In this document: piece by piece, positions 1 to 6,375 of the stretch
How the letters are laid out: every line of letters starts with the position of its first letter
Numbering within the stretch: position 1 is the first letter of the stretch
Source: DATCLA01 sp036564195
Lineage (GTDB): Bacteria; Bacillota; UBA4882; UBA8346
NCBI GenBank assembly: GCA_036564195.1
Contig: DATCLA010000161.1
Span: 1-8,723, forward strand
Direction: 5' to 3'
DNA length: 8,723 bases
The notes under the pieces: generated by a model
What the model was told of the DNA's origin: nothing
What the model saw: the letters and a program-made list of their open reading frames with translations, nothing else
Databases searched by the model: none
Translations under genes and position numbers: made by a program

Positions 1-1
1 G

Positions 2-811
2 TCTAATACCAGTACAGTCGAGGCGGTTAACGAAGAAGAAGTGAAGATCGTACAGACAAATACCAGTATTATCAGGAAAAAGAACCATACTAGCGACGGT
101 ACCGAAGCCTCAATCGGATCGGAGCAATCGGAAGTAACAGCAGAGGCAGGGGACCAAAGCGGAGCAATCTCAAGGGAATCGGAGGAACCAGAGGTTACGG
201 CTGAAGCCGCCGGTCATGTCGCAGCAGCATCCCCGGTCGGATCGGAGCAATCGGAAGTAACAGCAGAGGCAGGGGACCAAAGCGGAGCAATCTCAAGGAA
301 ATTGGAGGAACCAGAGGTTACGGTGGAAGCCGCCGGTCATGTCGCAGCAGCATCCCCGGCCGGATCGGAGCAACCGGAAGTAGTGGCAGAAGCAGGGGAC
401 CAAAGCGGAGCAAGCCCAAGTCAATTGGAGGAACCGGAGGTTACGGCGGAAGTCGGCGGTCAAACCCTTGAAAATTCCGGAAAAAGTTCTAAAAAACTCA
501 TCCACATGCAGTTAAACACCTATCCGTCACCGTCGGTTCCCGCCAGTGTTTTTGGGGTCTTGGAAACAGTAGTCGGAAAAGTAAAAGCCCAAATAGCCAA
601 TCAATTTTTTAAGACCAAACTATTAAAACTGCTCGCGCGGGCTAAACAATTTTTGGAAGCCGGAAAAGTGGCGGAGGCCATTGCAGTGTTAACAGTAATC
701 ACTGATGAATTAGAGTATATCTATGATTCGGCGGCTTTTGAAAAACCACCGGTTAACCAGATCAGGCGTACCCTGGTTGAGGCAGAAAAAACACTGATTG
801 GATTCTTATAA
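2..811 (+). CDS. Repeat-rich acidic protein with helical C-terminal domain, 5'-truncated by the window
   Basis: The reading frame is open from the first bases of the window. The first possible start, a GTG at 41, has no convincing ribosome binding site, so the true start most likely lies upstream and about 269 C-terminal residues are seen. Three parts are visible: a short Asn/Thr/Glu-rich stretch; about 2.8 tandem copies of a 41-residue acidic Ala/Glu/Gly/Ser-rich unit (bases 116-463); and, after a Pro/Ser linker, a helical domain from about base 560 to the stop. That domain contains the segment LLARAKQFLEAGKVAEAIAVL, whose pattern of helix, 'A..fL..GK..eAI..L' and second helix resembles the FIMAH-type domains at the C-termini of some Gram-positive surface proteins; I hold that assignment weakly. 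No membrane segment, sortase motif or cysteine is visible. The gene precedes a SPOCS cluster and ends with its own terminator. A spore-surface or cell-surface role is inference from context only. Confidence 0.75.
   Translation, partial: SNTSTVEAVNEEEVKIVQTNTSIIRKKNHTSDGTEASIGSEQSEVTAEAGDQSGAISRESEEPEVTAEAAGHVAAASPVGSEQSEVTAEAGDQSGAISRKLEEPEVTVEAAGHVAAASPAGSEQPEVVAEAGDQSGASPSQLEEPEVTAEVGGQTLENSGKSSKKLIHMQLNTYPSPSVPASVFGVLETVVGKVKAQIANQFFKTKLLKLLARAKQFLEAGKVAEAIAVLTVITDELEYIYDSAAFEKPPVNQIRRTLVEAEKTLIGFL
116..463 (+). repeat. Coding tandem repeat, 123-bp (41-residue) unit, about 2.8 copies
   Basis: Units begin at 116, 239 and 362, exactly 123 bases apart, each opening with the codons for GSEQ. 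By eye, units 1 and 2 differ at only about five of 123 bases; unit 3 is more diverged and stops after about 34 codons. Each unit is itself two related halves: a 20-residue half containing EVTAEAGDQSGA and a 21-residue half containing EVTAEAAGHVAAA. This suggests an older duplication of a ~20-residue element followed by a recent duplication of the pair. Confidence 0.93.
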
Positions 812-884
812 TGCTGCTGGAGAGTTGATTGAAGTTTGCCTGGTTACCGTTGTTGAGATTTACCGGTCGGGCAAAACCCGGTGC

Positions 885-914
885 GATCATCCTTTAACGG
901 GGTGGTCTTTTTTT
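885..914 (+). terminator. Rho-independent terminator of the repeat-protein gene
   Basis: An 8-bp stem (GATCATCC at 885-892 with GGGTGGTC at 900-907, two G-T pairs) closes a 7-base loop and runs straight into seven T residues (908-914). A smaller hairpin (CGGG 868-871 with CCCG 877-880) lies just before it. It sits 73 bases after the stop codon at 809-811 and isolates the first gene from the next. Confidence 0.8.
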
Positions 915-972
915 AGTTTTTGCCCTGGAATATCCTTTGACCGGACCAACAAAATAATTCCCCCTAACATTA

Positions 973-1000
973 GCACATAGGCTGGTAAGCACATATATTA
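973..1000 (+). promoter_or_regulatory. Possible sigma-K-like promoter ahead of the small membrane protein gene
   Basis: CATATATTA at 992-1000 fits the sigma-K -10 pattern CATANNNTA. GCAC at 973-976 fits the -35 pattern GHAC, but the gap is 15 bases, slightly shorter than the usual 16-17. Predicted transcription would start about 25 bases before the ATG at 1031. Sigma-E and sigma-K -10 elements overlap and AT-rich DNA gives chance matches, so this is a candidate only. Confidence 0.4.
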
Positions 1001-1030
1001 TAACGAACAATCAACCGGATGGTGATTTCA

Positions 1031-1276
1031 ATGTTTGGAGGATTGATGGTGGCATTGATCTTGGTCTTAGCTTTAGGTATCTACCTGCTGTTAATGTTCG
1101 GATTAACTTTCTGGTTTGAAAGGTATCATTACTATAAAAACCGCTTTTATTACACAACTGCGCCCGAATCAGTAAAACCCCCTGTCGACGACCGCGAGCC
1201 GGAAACCAACGTCATACCTGACCCGGAAAGTAATCACCGTCAAAATAAAAGAAGTGAGGTGTGTGAAGGAGAGTAA
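1031..1276 (+). CDS. Small single-pass membrane protein, function unknown
   Basis: The protein has 81 residues if it starts at the ATG at 1031, which has a weak GGTGAT (1021-1026) just upstream; an ATG at 1019 would add four residues but has no better site. Residues about 2-28 form one hydrophobic helix (MVALILVLALGIYLLLMFGL is within it), followed by an aromatic and basic juxtamembrane segment (FERYHYYKNRFYY) and a polar, Pro/Glu-rich tail of about 35 residues with no cysteine in the membrane part. I do not recognise a family. The basic, Tyr-rich flank after the helix predicts the tail on the cytoplasmic side, although the short N-terminus gives little to judge from. It lies 91 bases ahead of the triple-SPOCS gene on the same strand with no terminator between them, so co-transcription is likely. 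The membrane helix and clean spacing make it more credible than a chance frame. Confidence 0.6.
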   Translation: MFGGLMVALILVLALGIYLLLMFGLTFWFERYHYYKNRFYYTTAPESVKPPVDDREPETNVIPDPESNHRQNKRSEVCEGE

Positions 1277-1353
1277 CTATTGCTGAGGTTTGCTGCATGC
1301 ATTTTATCACTGTCCCCGAAAAAGGGATTGTGAAAGTCTGTTCAGTGAAAATT

Positions 1354-1361
1354 AAGGAGGG
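1354..1361 (+). promoter_or_regulatory. Ribosome binding site fixing the start of the triple-SPOCS gene
   Basis: AAGGAGGG lies 6 bases before the ATG at 1368. It decides for that ATG over the adjacent in-frame TTG at 1365. Confidence 0.85.
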
Positions 1362-1367
1362 AATTTG

Positions 1368-2618
1368 ATGAACCCTTTGATCAAGACGGAAGTGGTCATT
1401 AACGAAAATACCCGGCAACTATTGGTGGAACGTAATGTTGTTTTAACCCTTCCGGCCATTAAAGTGCGCAATGTTAATGCGGAAGTTCGTGATTTATCTA
1501 CTGATGTAATTGCGGATAAAGTGGTTATCCAGGGATTATTACACAAACAGATCTTCTTTGTCGGAGAAGACAATATTGTTCATCATCAAGCTGAAGATAT
1601 TCCCTTTAGTACTTTTATCGATGTGCCTGGCGCCGAACCGGGGATGAACGTTCAGATTGACCCGAAGATTGAGACGATTATCTTCAGTCTGCTTTGCCCG
1701 ACGATTGTTCATCAAAAAGTAGTGATTGAATTTTTTGCCAAAGTAACTGAAACCCGTCAGCTTAACGTCCTGGTTGGTAACGGGCCCCTGGTCCGGGTGG
1801 ATCAGGTAGTTGGTGAAGGTACCAAACAGGAACTCTTTGAAAACTTTGTAAATTTAACCAACCCGGCGCTTAAAATCGATGATATTAAAGTTGTAATCCG
1901 CAATATTACCACTCATGTCATTGATGACAAGGTTATAATTCAGGGCATTATTCATAAGCAAATTTTCTATGTCGGCACTAATAATGTGGAATTCCATCAA
2001 GCGGAAGATTTGGAGTTCTCAACCTTTATTGATATTCCTGGCGCGGTACCGGGGATGGATGTAGAAGTGATTCCTTCAGTTGAATTTGTCCACTTTGATT
2101 TGAGAAGTGAAACCTGTTTACTGCAAAAAGTGGTGGTAGAATTTTTTGCTAAAGTGACCGAAAGTGTTCAGATTACAGTTGAATTAGGCCCGGGAGCTTT
2201 ATTGAAGTTGGAAGGCGTGGTTGGTGAAGGAACCCGGCAAATTTTGGCTGAAAATACTTTTAAACTGCCAATCCCTACCATTAAAATCCGGGAGATTATC
2301 GCCAAGATTATCAATATCAATACTGAGGTCATTGACGATAAAGTAATTATTCAAGGAATTCTCCACAAACAGATCTTTTTTATTGGTGAGGATAACCTCG
2401 AACATCACCAGGCGGAAGAGATTCCCTTCAGTACTTTTGTGGATATCATGGGTGCCACTTGCGGGATGAATGTCCGAGTTGACTCCCGCATTGAAACCAT
2501 TCTGTTTGAATTGGAAGACTGTACCACGCTCCGACAGAAAGTTGTAATCGAATTTTTTATCAAAGTAACTCAGACCCAACAGTTGCTGGTCCAGTTGGTC
2601 TCACCGTACTACTTATAA
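1368..2618 (+). CDS. Triple SPOCS (DUF3794) domain protein
   Basis: This 416-residue protein consists almost wholly of three tandem SPOCS/DUF3794 units with an exact 137-residue period; the motif HKQIF recurs at bases 1542, 1953 and 2364, 411 bases apart. Units span roughly residues 9-145, 146-282 and 283-416. Each carries the sequence of features VI.DKV.IQG, HKQIF, H.AE (HHQAE in units 1 and 3), FSTF.D..GA..GM and QKVV.EFF.KVT. Units 1 and 3 resemble each other more than unit 2. There is no signal peptide, membrane helix or LysM domain. SPOCS domains are known from endospore formers; in Clostridioides difficile SipL, which has a LysM domain, they act in spore coat assembly through SpoIVA. 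A cytosolic mother-cell scaffold or adaptor role is therefore inferred here. Many DUF3794 proteins of this plain multi-repeat type have no established function. Confidence 0.92.
   Translation: MNPLIKTEVVINENTRQLLVERNVVLTLPAIKVRNVNAEVRDLSTDVIADKVVIQGLLHKQIFFVGEDNIVHHQAEDIPFSTFIDVPGAEPGMNVQIDPKIETIIFSLLCPTIVHQKVVIEFFAKVTETRQLNVLVGNGPLVRVDQVVGEGTKQELFENFVNLTNPALKIDDIKVVIRNITTHVIDDKVIIQGIIHKQIFYVGTNNVEFHQAEDLEFSTFIDIPGAVPGMDVEVIPSVEFVHFDLRSETCLLQKVVVEFFAKVTESVQITVELGPGALLKLEGVVGEGTRQILAENTFKLPIPTIKIREIIAKIININTEVIDDKVIIQGILHKQIFFIGEDNLEHHQAEEIPFSTFVDIMGATCGMNVRVDSRIETILFELEDCTTLRQKVVIEFFIKVTQTQQLLVQLVSPYYL
1392..2618 (+). repeat. Coding tandem repeat, 411-bp (137-residue) SPOCS unit, three copies
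   Basis: Three diverged copies have an unchanged 411-base spacing, with no insertion or deletion between conserved motifs. Conservation is strong at protein level (for example DKVIIQG and EFFAKVT) but silent sites differ widely, so the duplication is old and held by selection, unlike the nearly identical repeats at 116-463. Confidence 0.9.
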
Positions 2619-2640
2619 AATTCCGACAAAGGTCTCTTTG

Positions 2641-2685
2641 GAAACAGGTTGTTCCGTTTTTTAGCGCAACCTGTTTCTGATTTTT
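2641..2685 (+). terminator. Rho-independent terminator after the triple-SPOCS gene
   Basis: A perfect 11-bp stem (GAAACAGGTTG at 2641-2651 with CAACCTGTTTC at 2667-2677) encloses a 15-base loop and is followed by TGATTTTT. It begins 22 bases after the stop codon, so the large SPOCS gene downstream should have its own promoter. Confidence 0.85.
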
Positions 2686-2711
2686 ATCTTAAATCATGAC
2701 TTTATTTACTT

Positions 2712-2774
2712 GTTTCGCAACTAATTATAGGGTTCTCCAGGGTTTCCTTAATTAAGTTGTTGTCATTTCGAAAC
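2712..2774. promoter_or_regulatory. Imperfect inverted repeat in the region upstream of the large SPOCS gene
   Basis: CAACTAATT (2718-2726) pairs with AATTAAGTTG (2750-2759, one bulged A), and GTTTCG (2712-2717) pairs with CGAAAC (2769-2774). The loop contains two near-copies of AGGGTT-TCC (2729-2747). It ends just before a sigma-K/E-like -10 element, so it could be an operator or simply AT-rich intergenic symmetry. Confidence 0.35.
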
Positions 2775-2777
2775 ATG

Positions 2778-2787
2778 CATATATTTA
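2778..2787 (+). promoter_or_regulatory. Possible sigma-K/E-like -10 element ahead of the large SPOCS gene
   Basis: CATATATTTA fits CATANNNT and closely resembles the element at 992-1000. No good -35 match (GHAC or ATATT type) is seen at the right distance. It lies 32 bases before the ATG, a plausible promoter position, and the terminator at 2641-2685 makes a promoter in this 130-base interval necessary. Confidence 0.35.
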
Positions 2788-2818
2788 AAAGTACGGACTG
2801 ATTCAAGGAGCCCCACCA

Positions 2819-4990
2819 ATGAAGCAGAGTCGCACCAGTCAGTTTAAAGTGTCAACAGTAATCCCGGAGTTAGCGAATAGGCAAATCCGGCAAATTGACG
2901 TTGCGCTCAATGAGGTCCAAATTATTAACCGCAACCAGGCTTTATTGGCCTGCGGAATAATCAGGCGCGAGATTCGCTATTTAGAACCGGATGCACGGCA
3001 GCGCCGGTTCAATGATGAGATACAGTTTGAAGTGGTTTTGGAAGCGAACCGGGCAGAACCGGTTCCCTTTTTTCAAACTGAACTTAAACAAGAATATTTT
3101 ATCTTGCAACCTACCACCGGTTTAGGGAGCCAGGCGGTTTTAGAGCAAGCTTTCAAATTAACAATCTGGTGGTCCCAGGCAGAAACGGAGCGGGCTGAGC
3201 TGACTGAAATATTACAATTGGAACGGGTGATCGAACGGGGTAACTTAAGCCGGATCGTTAAGCTTCCGGTGGCCTTGGAGGAGAAAAACGCGGTCCCGAA
3301 AGAAGGCACTGCGCAGCTATTGCTTGATGCCAAACAGCAATTTCCGCTAGTTACCGGGACATTGAAAGGGCAAATCGGTTACAGGGGCCAAGCTTACCGG
3401 GAATGTGAGTTTGAGCAAACCGTAAGTTTCTTAATGAACGAACTCCCGGTCGCAGCTGACGGGAGTTTAAATCTCAACGGAATAGTTAGTGATATATCAT
3501 GGTTACCGGATGATATGAATAAGAATATATGGATTTTTGTAATGAAGCTTGACTTTGAATGGTTTTTAACCCAAACCCAGGAACTGGTCTGCTTAACTCC
3601 GGGCAGCGGTGACCGGGAGACAGTGATGCAGTTAAAAACCAGCCGACTGTTGTGCCAGCAGTCATACAGGTTTGAACCGAATTTTGCGCTTTCCGGGTTG
3701 CAAGGCCAACCTACCGAGGTCCAGGTGGCGGTTAAACGAAATAAGGAGGTGTTTACTAAAAATGGTTTATTATTAACGGCTGAAATTATTATTGAGGCCT
3801 TTTATGAACACCCACGCGGAATGGAAGCTTATCAACAGTGGAAAGTGGAGTTTAATCAGTTGGTACCGGGTCCGGTCCGGCCGGAGGAACATCGGCAAAT
3901 TGCGATCAATGCCCTTACCGGTTTAAATTTAAAGAAATATACTGTAACCAGAGGCCAACTCCAGGTGGAGTTAGATCTAACTTATGCTTTGAGTTTTGTA
4001 GAGGAACGCTATGTCCGGGTGGTTACCGTTGCCGGCTCTTCCTGTACCATTCTAGCCCGGGTCAGGTTGGATCAAAAGACCTTTACCTTAATGGATGAAG
4101 TTGGGTTTCGTCTGCGCAGCCAGGCCTTGCAGATAAACCGGGTACAGGCCGAGGTTTCTAACTTAACCGTAACACCCAAACCGGGGTGGTTAAATGTCCG
4201 GGGCCAACTAGAGGTGACAATTATTTATTATGATAATTGCAACCAGCAGGGAATGGATGTCTATTGCCACAACTTTCAGGAGAGTTTTCTCTGGGAAGGT
4301 TTGCTACCGTCGGTTGAAGTGAATTCTAAAGTAAAATTGGAATTTGATTCTTATGAAAAACAAGGGCAACATCTTCTGTATAAATATTTATTGGCTTTTC
4401 AGATGGAGAGTTTGCAAAAAAAAGAGCTGCAAATTGCGGGACGCCCGGTCGGCTCAAGTACATATCCCGAGCAACTCCACCCCAGTCAAAATGCTCCGGA
4501 GGTAAGGCAAGTCGCCTTCTTTATGTTGGAAGCGGAATTACCGTTACAGTCGGGTAAAGTTAAAGAAGTAGCGGCCCATCGGACCTCGATCGACGGATTT
4601 CACTGTCGCGAAGTTGGTAAGGCCTTATTGGTTGAGGGTACTGTCCACAGCGAACTGGAGTACTGGGATATGAGCGGTTTTTTACACCAGGAGGGGGTAG
4701 TTTTACCGTTTTGGAGGTTTATCCAATGTGATAGGGAAGGAATAGGTGCTAGCAGCCGGTTGGTCCCGGAAATTCGCCAGTGTAATTATGAGCCGGTGAG
4801 TACCTGGCCCTGGCGGAAGAGTAGTATCCGGATTAGGGCCCAAATTCAACTCTGTCTTTGGGGAGGTGAGAGTCCAACCAGTGAAGGTATTGCTCCAAAA
4901 CCGGAAGGGTTTTTTAAATGCAGTAGCGGGAGATATGGTCCAGTTGGTCAAGACCAGGGACGCTTTGGCGAAATTTCCGGTAAAGCTTGA
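2819..4990 (+). CDS. Large SPOCS-like (DUF3794-related) repeat protein
   Basis: This 723-residue protein starts at an ATG preceded by AAGGAG (2805-2810, 8-base spacer). It reads as about five degenerate beta-rich units of 110-140 residues, near residues 25-125, 140-255, 265-400, 415-545 and 565-681. Each has a conserved rhythm: an opening 'V..V.A.V' strand, a central strand pair such as VRGQLEVTIIYYD or VEGTVHSELEYWD, then a polar segment with aromatic residues like F..F, and a closing alternating-hydrophobic strand. This matches SPOCS/DUF3794 layout though much less conserved than in the upstream triple-SPOCS protein. No signal peptide, membrane helix or LysM domain is seen. After residue 681 the tail turns Gly/Ser-rich and unlike the repeats, and this part is encoded over the 5' end of the glycosyltransferase gene. 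I infer a spore-envelope scaffold; the domain assignment is by pattern, not by search. Confidence 0.75.
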   Translation: MKQSRTSQFKVSTVIPELANRQIRQIDVALNEVQIINRNQALLACGIIRREIRYLEPDARQRRFNDEIQFEVVLEANRAEPVPFFQTELKQEYFILQPTTGLGSQAVLEQAFKLTIWWSQAETERAELTEILQLERVIERGNLSRIVKLPVALEEKNAVPKEGTAQLLLDAKQQFPLVTGTLKGQIGYRGQAYRECEFEQTVSFLMNELPVAADGSLNLNGIVSDISWLPDDMNKNIWIFVMKLDFEWFLTQTQELVCLTPGSGDRETVMQLKTSRLLCQQSYRFEPNFALSGLQGQPTEVQVAVKRNKEVFTKNGLLLTAEIIIEAFYEHPRGMEAYQQWKVEFNQLVPGPVRPEEHRQIAINALTGLNLKKYTVTRGQLQVELDLTYALSFVEERYVRVVTVAGSSCTILARVRLDQKTFTLMDEVGFRLRSQALQINRVQAEVSNLTVTPKPGWLNVRGQLEVTIIYYDNCNQQGMDVYCHNFQESFLWEGLLPSVEVNSKVKLEFDSYEKQGQHLLYKYLLAFQMESLQKKELQIAGRPVGSSTYPEQLHPSQNAPEVRQVAFFMLEAELPLQSGKVKEVAAHRTSIDGFHCREVGKALLVEGTVHSELEYWDMSGFLHQEGVVLPFWRFIQCDREGIGASSRLVPEIRQCNYEPVSTWPWRKSSIRIRAQIQLCLWGGESPTSEGIAPKPEGFFKCSSGRYGPVGQDQGRFGEISGKA
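4860..4869 (+). promoter_or_regulatory. Ribosome binding site that helps choose the glycosyltransferase start
   Basis: GGGGAGGTGA ends 11 bases before the GTG at 4881. The GTG at 4866 lies inside the site itself and so is a poor start. The site is embedded in the coding region of the upstream SPOCS gene, consistent with translational coupling. Confidence 0.6.
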
Positions 4991-5891
4991 TCTGAGCGAT
5001 GTGGGGGAACCGGATTTAACCGGCTATGATTTGGTGCATTTATTCAATATTATGCCGGTCCGGGAGACCTACCGGCAGTTTGTCAATGCGAAACGGCAGC
5101 ATCGCAAGGTAGTTTTATCCCCAATCTATTGGGATCCGGGGGAATTTCTTCGGGTTACCGGACAGACCGAAAGCTTCGGGCAGTGGTGGGAACAGACCAT
5201 GCCTTTACGACGGGAGATTATGGCGGGAGTGGATCTGATCCTCCCTAATTCCCACAGCGAACTCCAAGCCTTACAGCAGTTGTTCGGAGAATTACCTCCG
5301 GCGGAGGTTGTCCCTAACGGGGCTGATCCGCTTTTTACTGTGGCTACCCCGGAGCGTTTCCGCCGTCGCTATCAACGGCAGGGTTTTCTACTTTCAGTGG
5401 GACGGATTTGCCGCCGTAAGAACCAACTGAGTCTGATCCGGATTGCCAGGGAATTGGGTTATCAATTGGTTTTAATTGGGCCGGTTAATGATGGCGCCTA
5501 TTACCGGGAATGCCGGCAAGCCGCTGCCGGAACGGGGACGCTTTTTATTGATACCTTGTCCCAGCCGGAGTTGGCTTCAGCTTATGCGGCAGCCCGGGTC
5601 CATGCCTTAGTAAGTTGGTACGATACCCCAGGTTTGGTATCATTGGAGGCGGCCTTAGCAGGGTGCCGGATTGTATCGACCGACCGCGGCTCTGCCCGGG
5701 ATTATCTCGGAGATCGGGCTTTTTATTGCAATCCGGCGGACCCGCAAAGTATTAAACAGGCTGTTATAGCTGCCTGGCACAGTAAGTCGGATCCCATTCT
5801 CAGAGCCACCATTTTAAAAAAGTATACCTGGCAGCAAGCAGCTGCCGCTACTTACCGGGCTTACCGGCGGGTGTTGGGACAGGATAGTTAG
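4881..5891 (+). CDS. Glycosyltransferase, GT4-like (GT-B fold)
   Basis: This 336-residue cytosolic enzyme probably transfers a sugar from a nucleotide-sugar donor; the acceptor is unknown. The start at 4881 gives MKVLLQNR followed by GDMVQLVKT, the usual N-terminal pattern of this group. Visible motifs are YDLVHLFN (about residues 49-56), the linker-region LPNS (121-124), VVPNGAD (143-149), the donor-domain hallmark SVGR...RRKN (172-181), and the C-terminal DTPGLVSLEAALAG (248-261). In the last motif the first acidic residue of the EX7E signature is Asp rather than Glu (Asp248, Glu256). Length is normal to slightly short for the family, and no membrane segment is seen. It overlaps the SPOCS gene and follows it on the same strand, suggesting an operon for spore-envelope polysaccharide or glycoprotein work; this is inferred from position only. 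It is convergent with the next gene with 11 bases between the stop codons and no terminator visible. Confidence 0.87.
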   Translation: MKVLLQNRKGFLNAVAGDMVQLVKTRDALAKFPVKLDLSDVGEPDLTGYDLVHLFNIMPVRETYRQFVNAKRQHRKVVLSPIYWDPGEFLRVTGQTESFGQWWEQTMPLRREIMAGVDLILPNSHSELQALQQLFGELPPAEVVPNGADPLFTVATPERFRRRYQRQGFLLSVGRICRRKNQLSLIRIARELGYQLVLIGPVNDGAYYRECRQAAAGTGTLFIDTLSQPELASAYAAARVHALVSWYDTPGLVSLEAALAGCRIVSTDRGSARDYLGDRAFYCNPADPQSIKQAVIAAWHSKSDPILRATILKKYTWQQAAAATYRAYRRVLGQDS

Positions 5892-5902
5892 TTAGGGTTG
5901 CC

Positions 5903-6313
5903 TTAGAGGTTTAGCGACTGCCGGGCCAGCCTTTTGGAGGTAGCAGTATCATACAGTTCAAAAAAGAGGTTCTTTTTATAAAAATAGCGACTGGGGATAG
6001 TGGCCAGTTGGTAAAAACCGGGTAAAGCTTTACCGGTCATTGTGACAAAATAACCCCGGTATTTAACGTCATCAATTTGCAGATTCATGGCTAATAAAGG
6101 CAATGAATGGGGAGCGTAGGATGGGGGGAGGTTGATCTGAAAATCCCGGGCAAGAATCGAGCGATATTTTTCAACTTCCGGGCCGATAATCAATTGTTGA
6201 AGCGGTACCTTGCCGGAGAGTGTCGGCAGTCGGTCCCGCTTCAGCTCAGAAAGGGCTAAGGGGATATACTGGACTGCCGGAAAGGGAAAAATAGTTGAAT
6301 TTCCGAAACTCAT
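5903..6313 (-). CDS. Conserved-looking hypothetical protein of unknown family
   Basis: This 136-residue protein starts at an ATG (6313-6311) with AAGGAGT (complement of 6325-6331) 11 bases upstream, a somewhat long but acceptable spacer. I do not recognise a family. It has no long hydrophobic helix and no signal peptide. The middle and C-terminal part is aromatic-rich, with segments such as YRGYFVTMTG and SRYFYKKNLFFELYD predicted as beta strands, and there are no cysteines. The N-terminal third contains PLALSELKRDRLPTLSG followed by a possible helix VEKYRSILARDF. It stands alone between the convergent glycosyltransferase gene and the terminator of the transporter gene. A sigma-K-like -10 element and a leader hairpin precede it, so a sporulation role is possible but only suggested by position. 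Confidence 0.7.
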   Translation of the reverse strand: MSFGNSTIFPFPAVQYIPLALSELKRDRLPTLSGKVPLQQLIIGPEVEKYRSILARDFQINLPPSYAPHSLPLLAMNLQIDDVKYRGYFVTMTGKALPGFYQLATIPSRYFYKKNLFFELYDTATSKRLARQSLNL

Positions 6314-6375
6314 TGCCAGAAATCACTCCTTCTTTTGAAAGGTGGGAAGGGGGGAGCGCGGCGGTGGCAAGACAA

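Noticed and set aside
293..505. Minus-strand open frame of 70 codons through the 123-bp repeats
   Set aside because: It is the complement of a repetitive coding region, has no ribosome binding site, and its length follows from the repeat.
798..980. Open frame of 60 codons after the repeat protein
   Set aside because: It starts inside the previous gene at a TTG without a ribosome binding site and runs through the terminator hairpin and T run.
1365..1367. TTG start for the triple-SPOCS gene
   Set aside because: The adjacent ATG at 1368 has better spacing (6 bases) from AAGGAGGG and is the preferred codon.
2199..2579. 126-codon minus-strand open frame
   Set aside because: It lies wholly antisense to the third SPOCS unit, whose frame is clearly conserved; no ribosome binding site supports it.
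4981..5891. Very frequent CCGG tetramers as a possible restriction-related or uptake signal
   Set aside because: They follow from preferred CGG arginine, CCG proline and xxC-CGG codon pairs in coding DNA, and become rarer in the intergenic regions.
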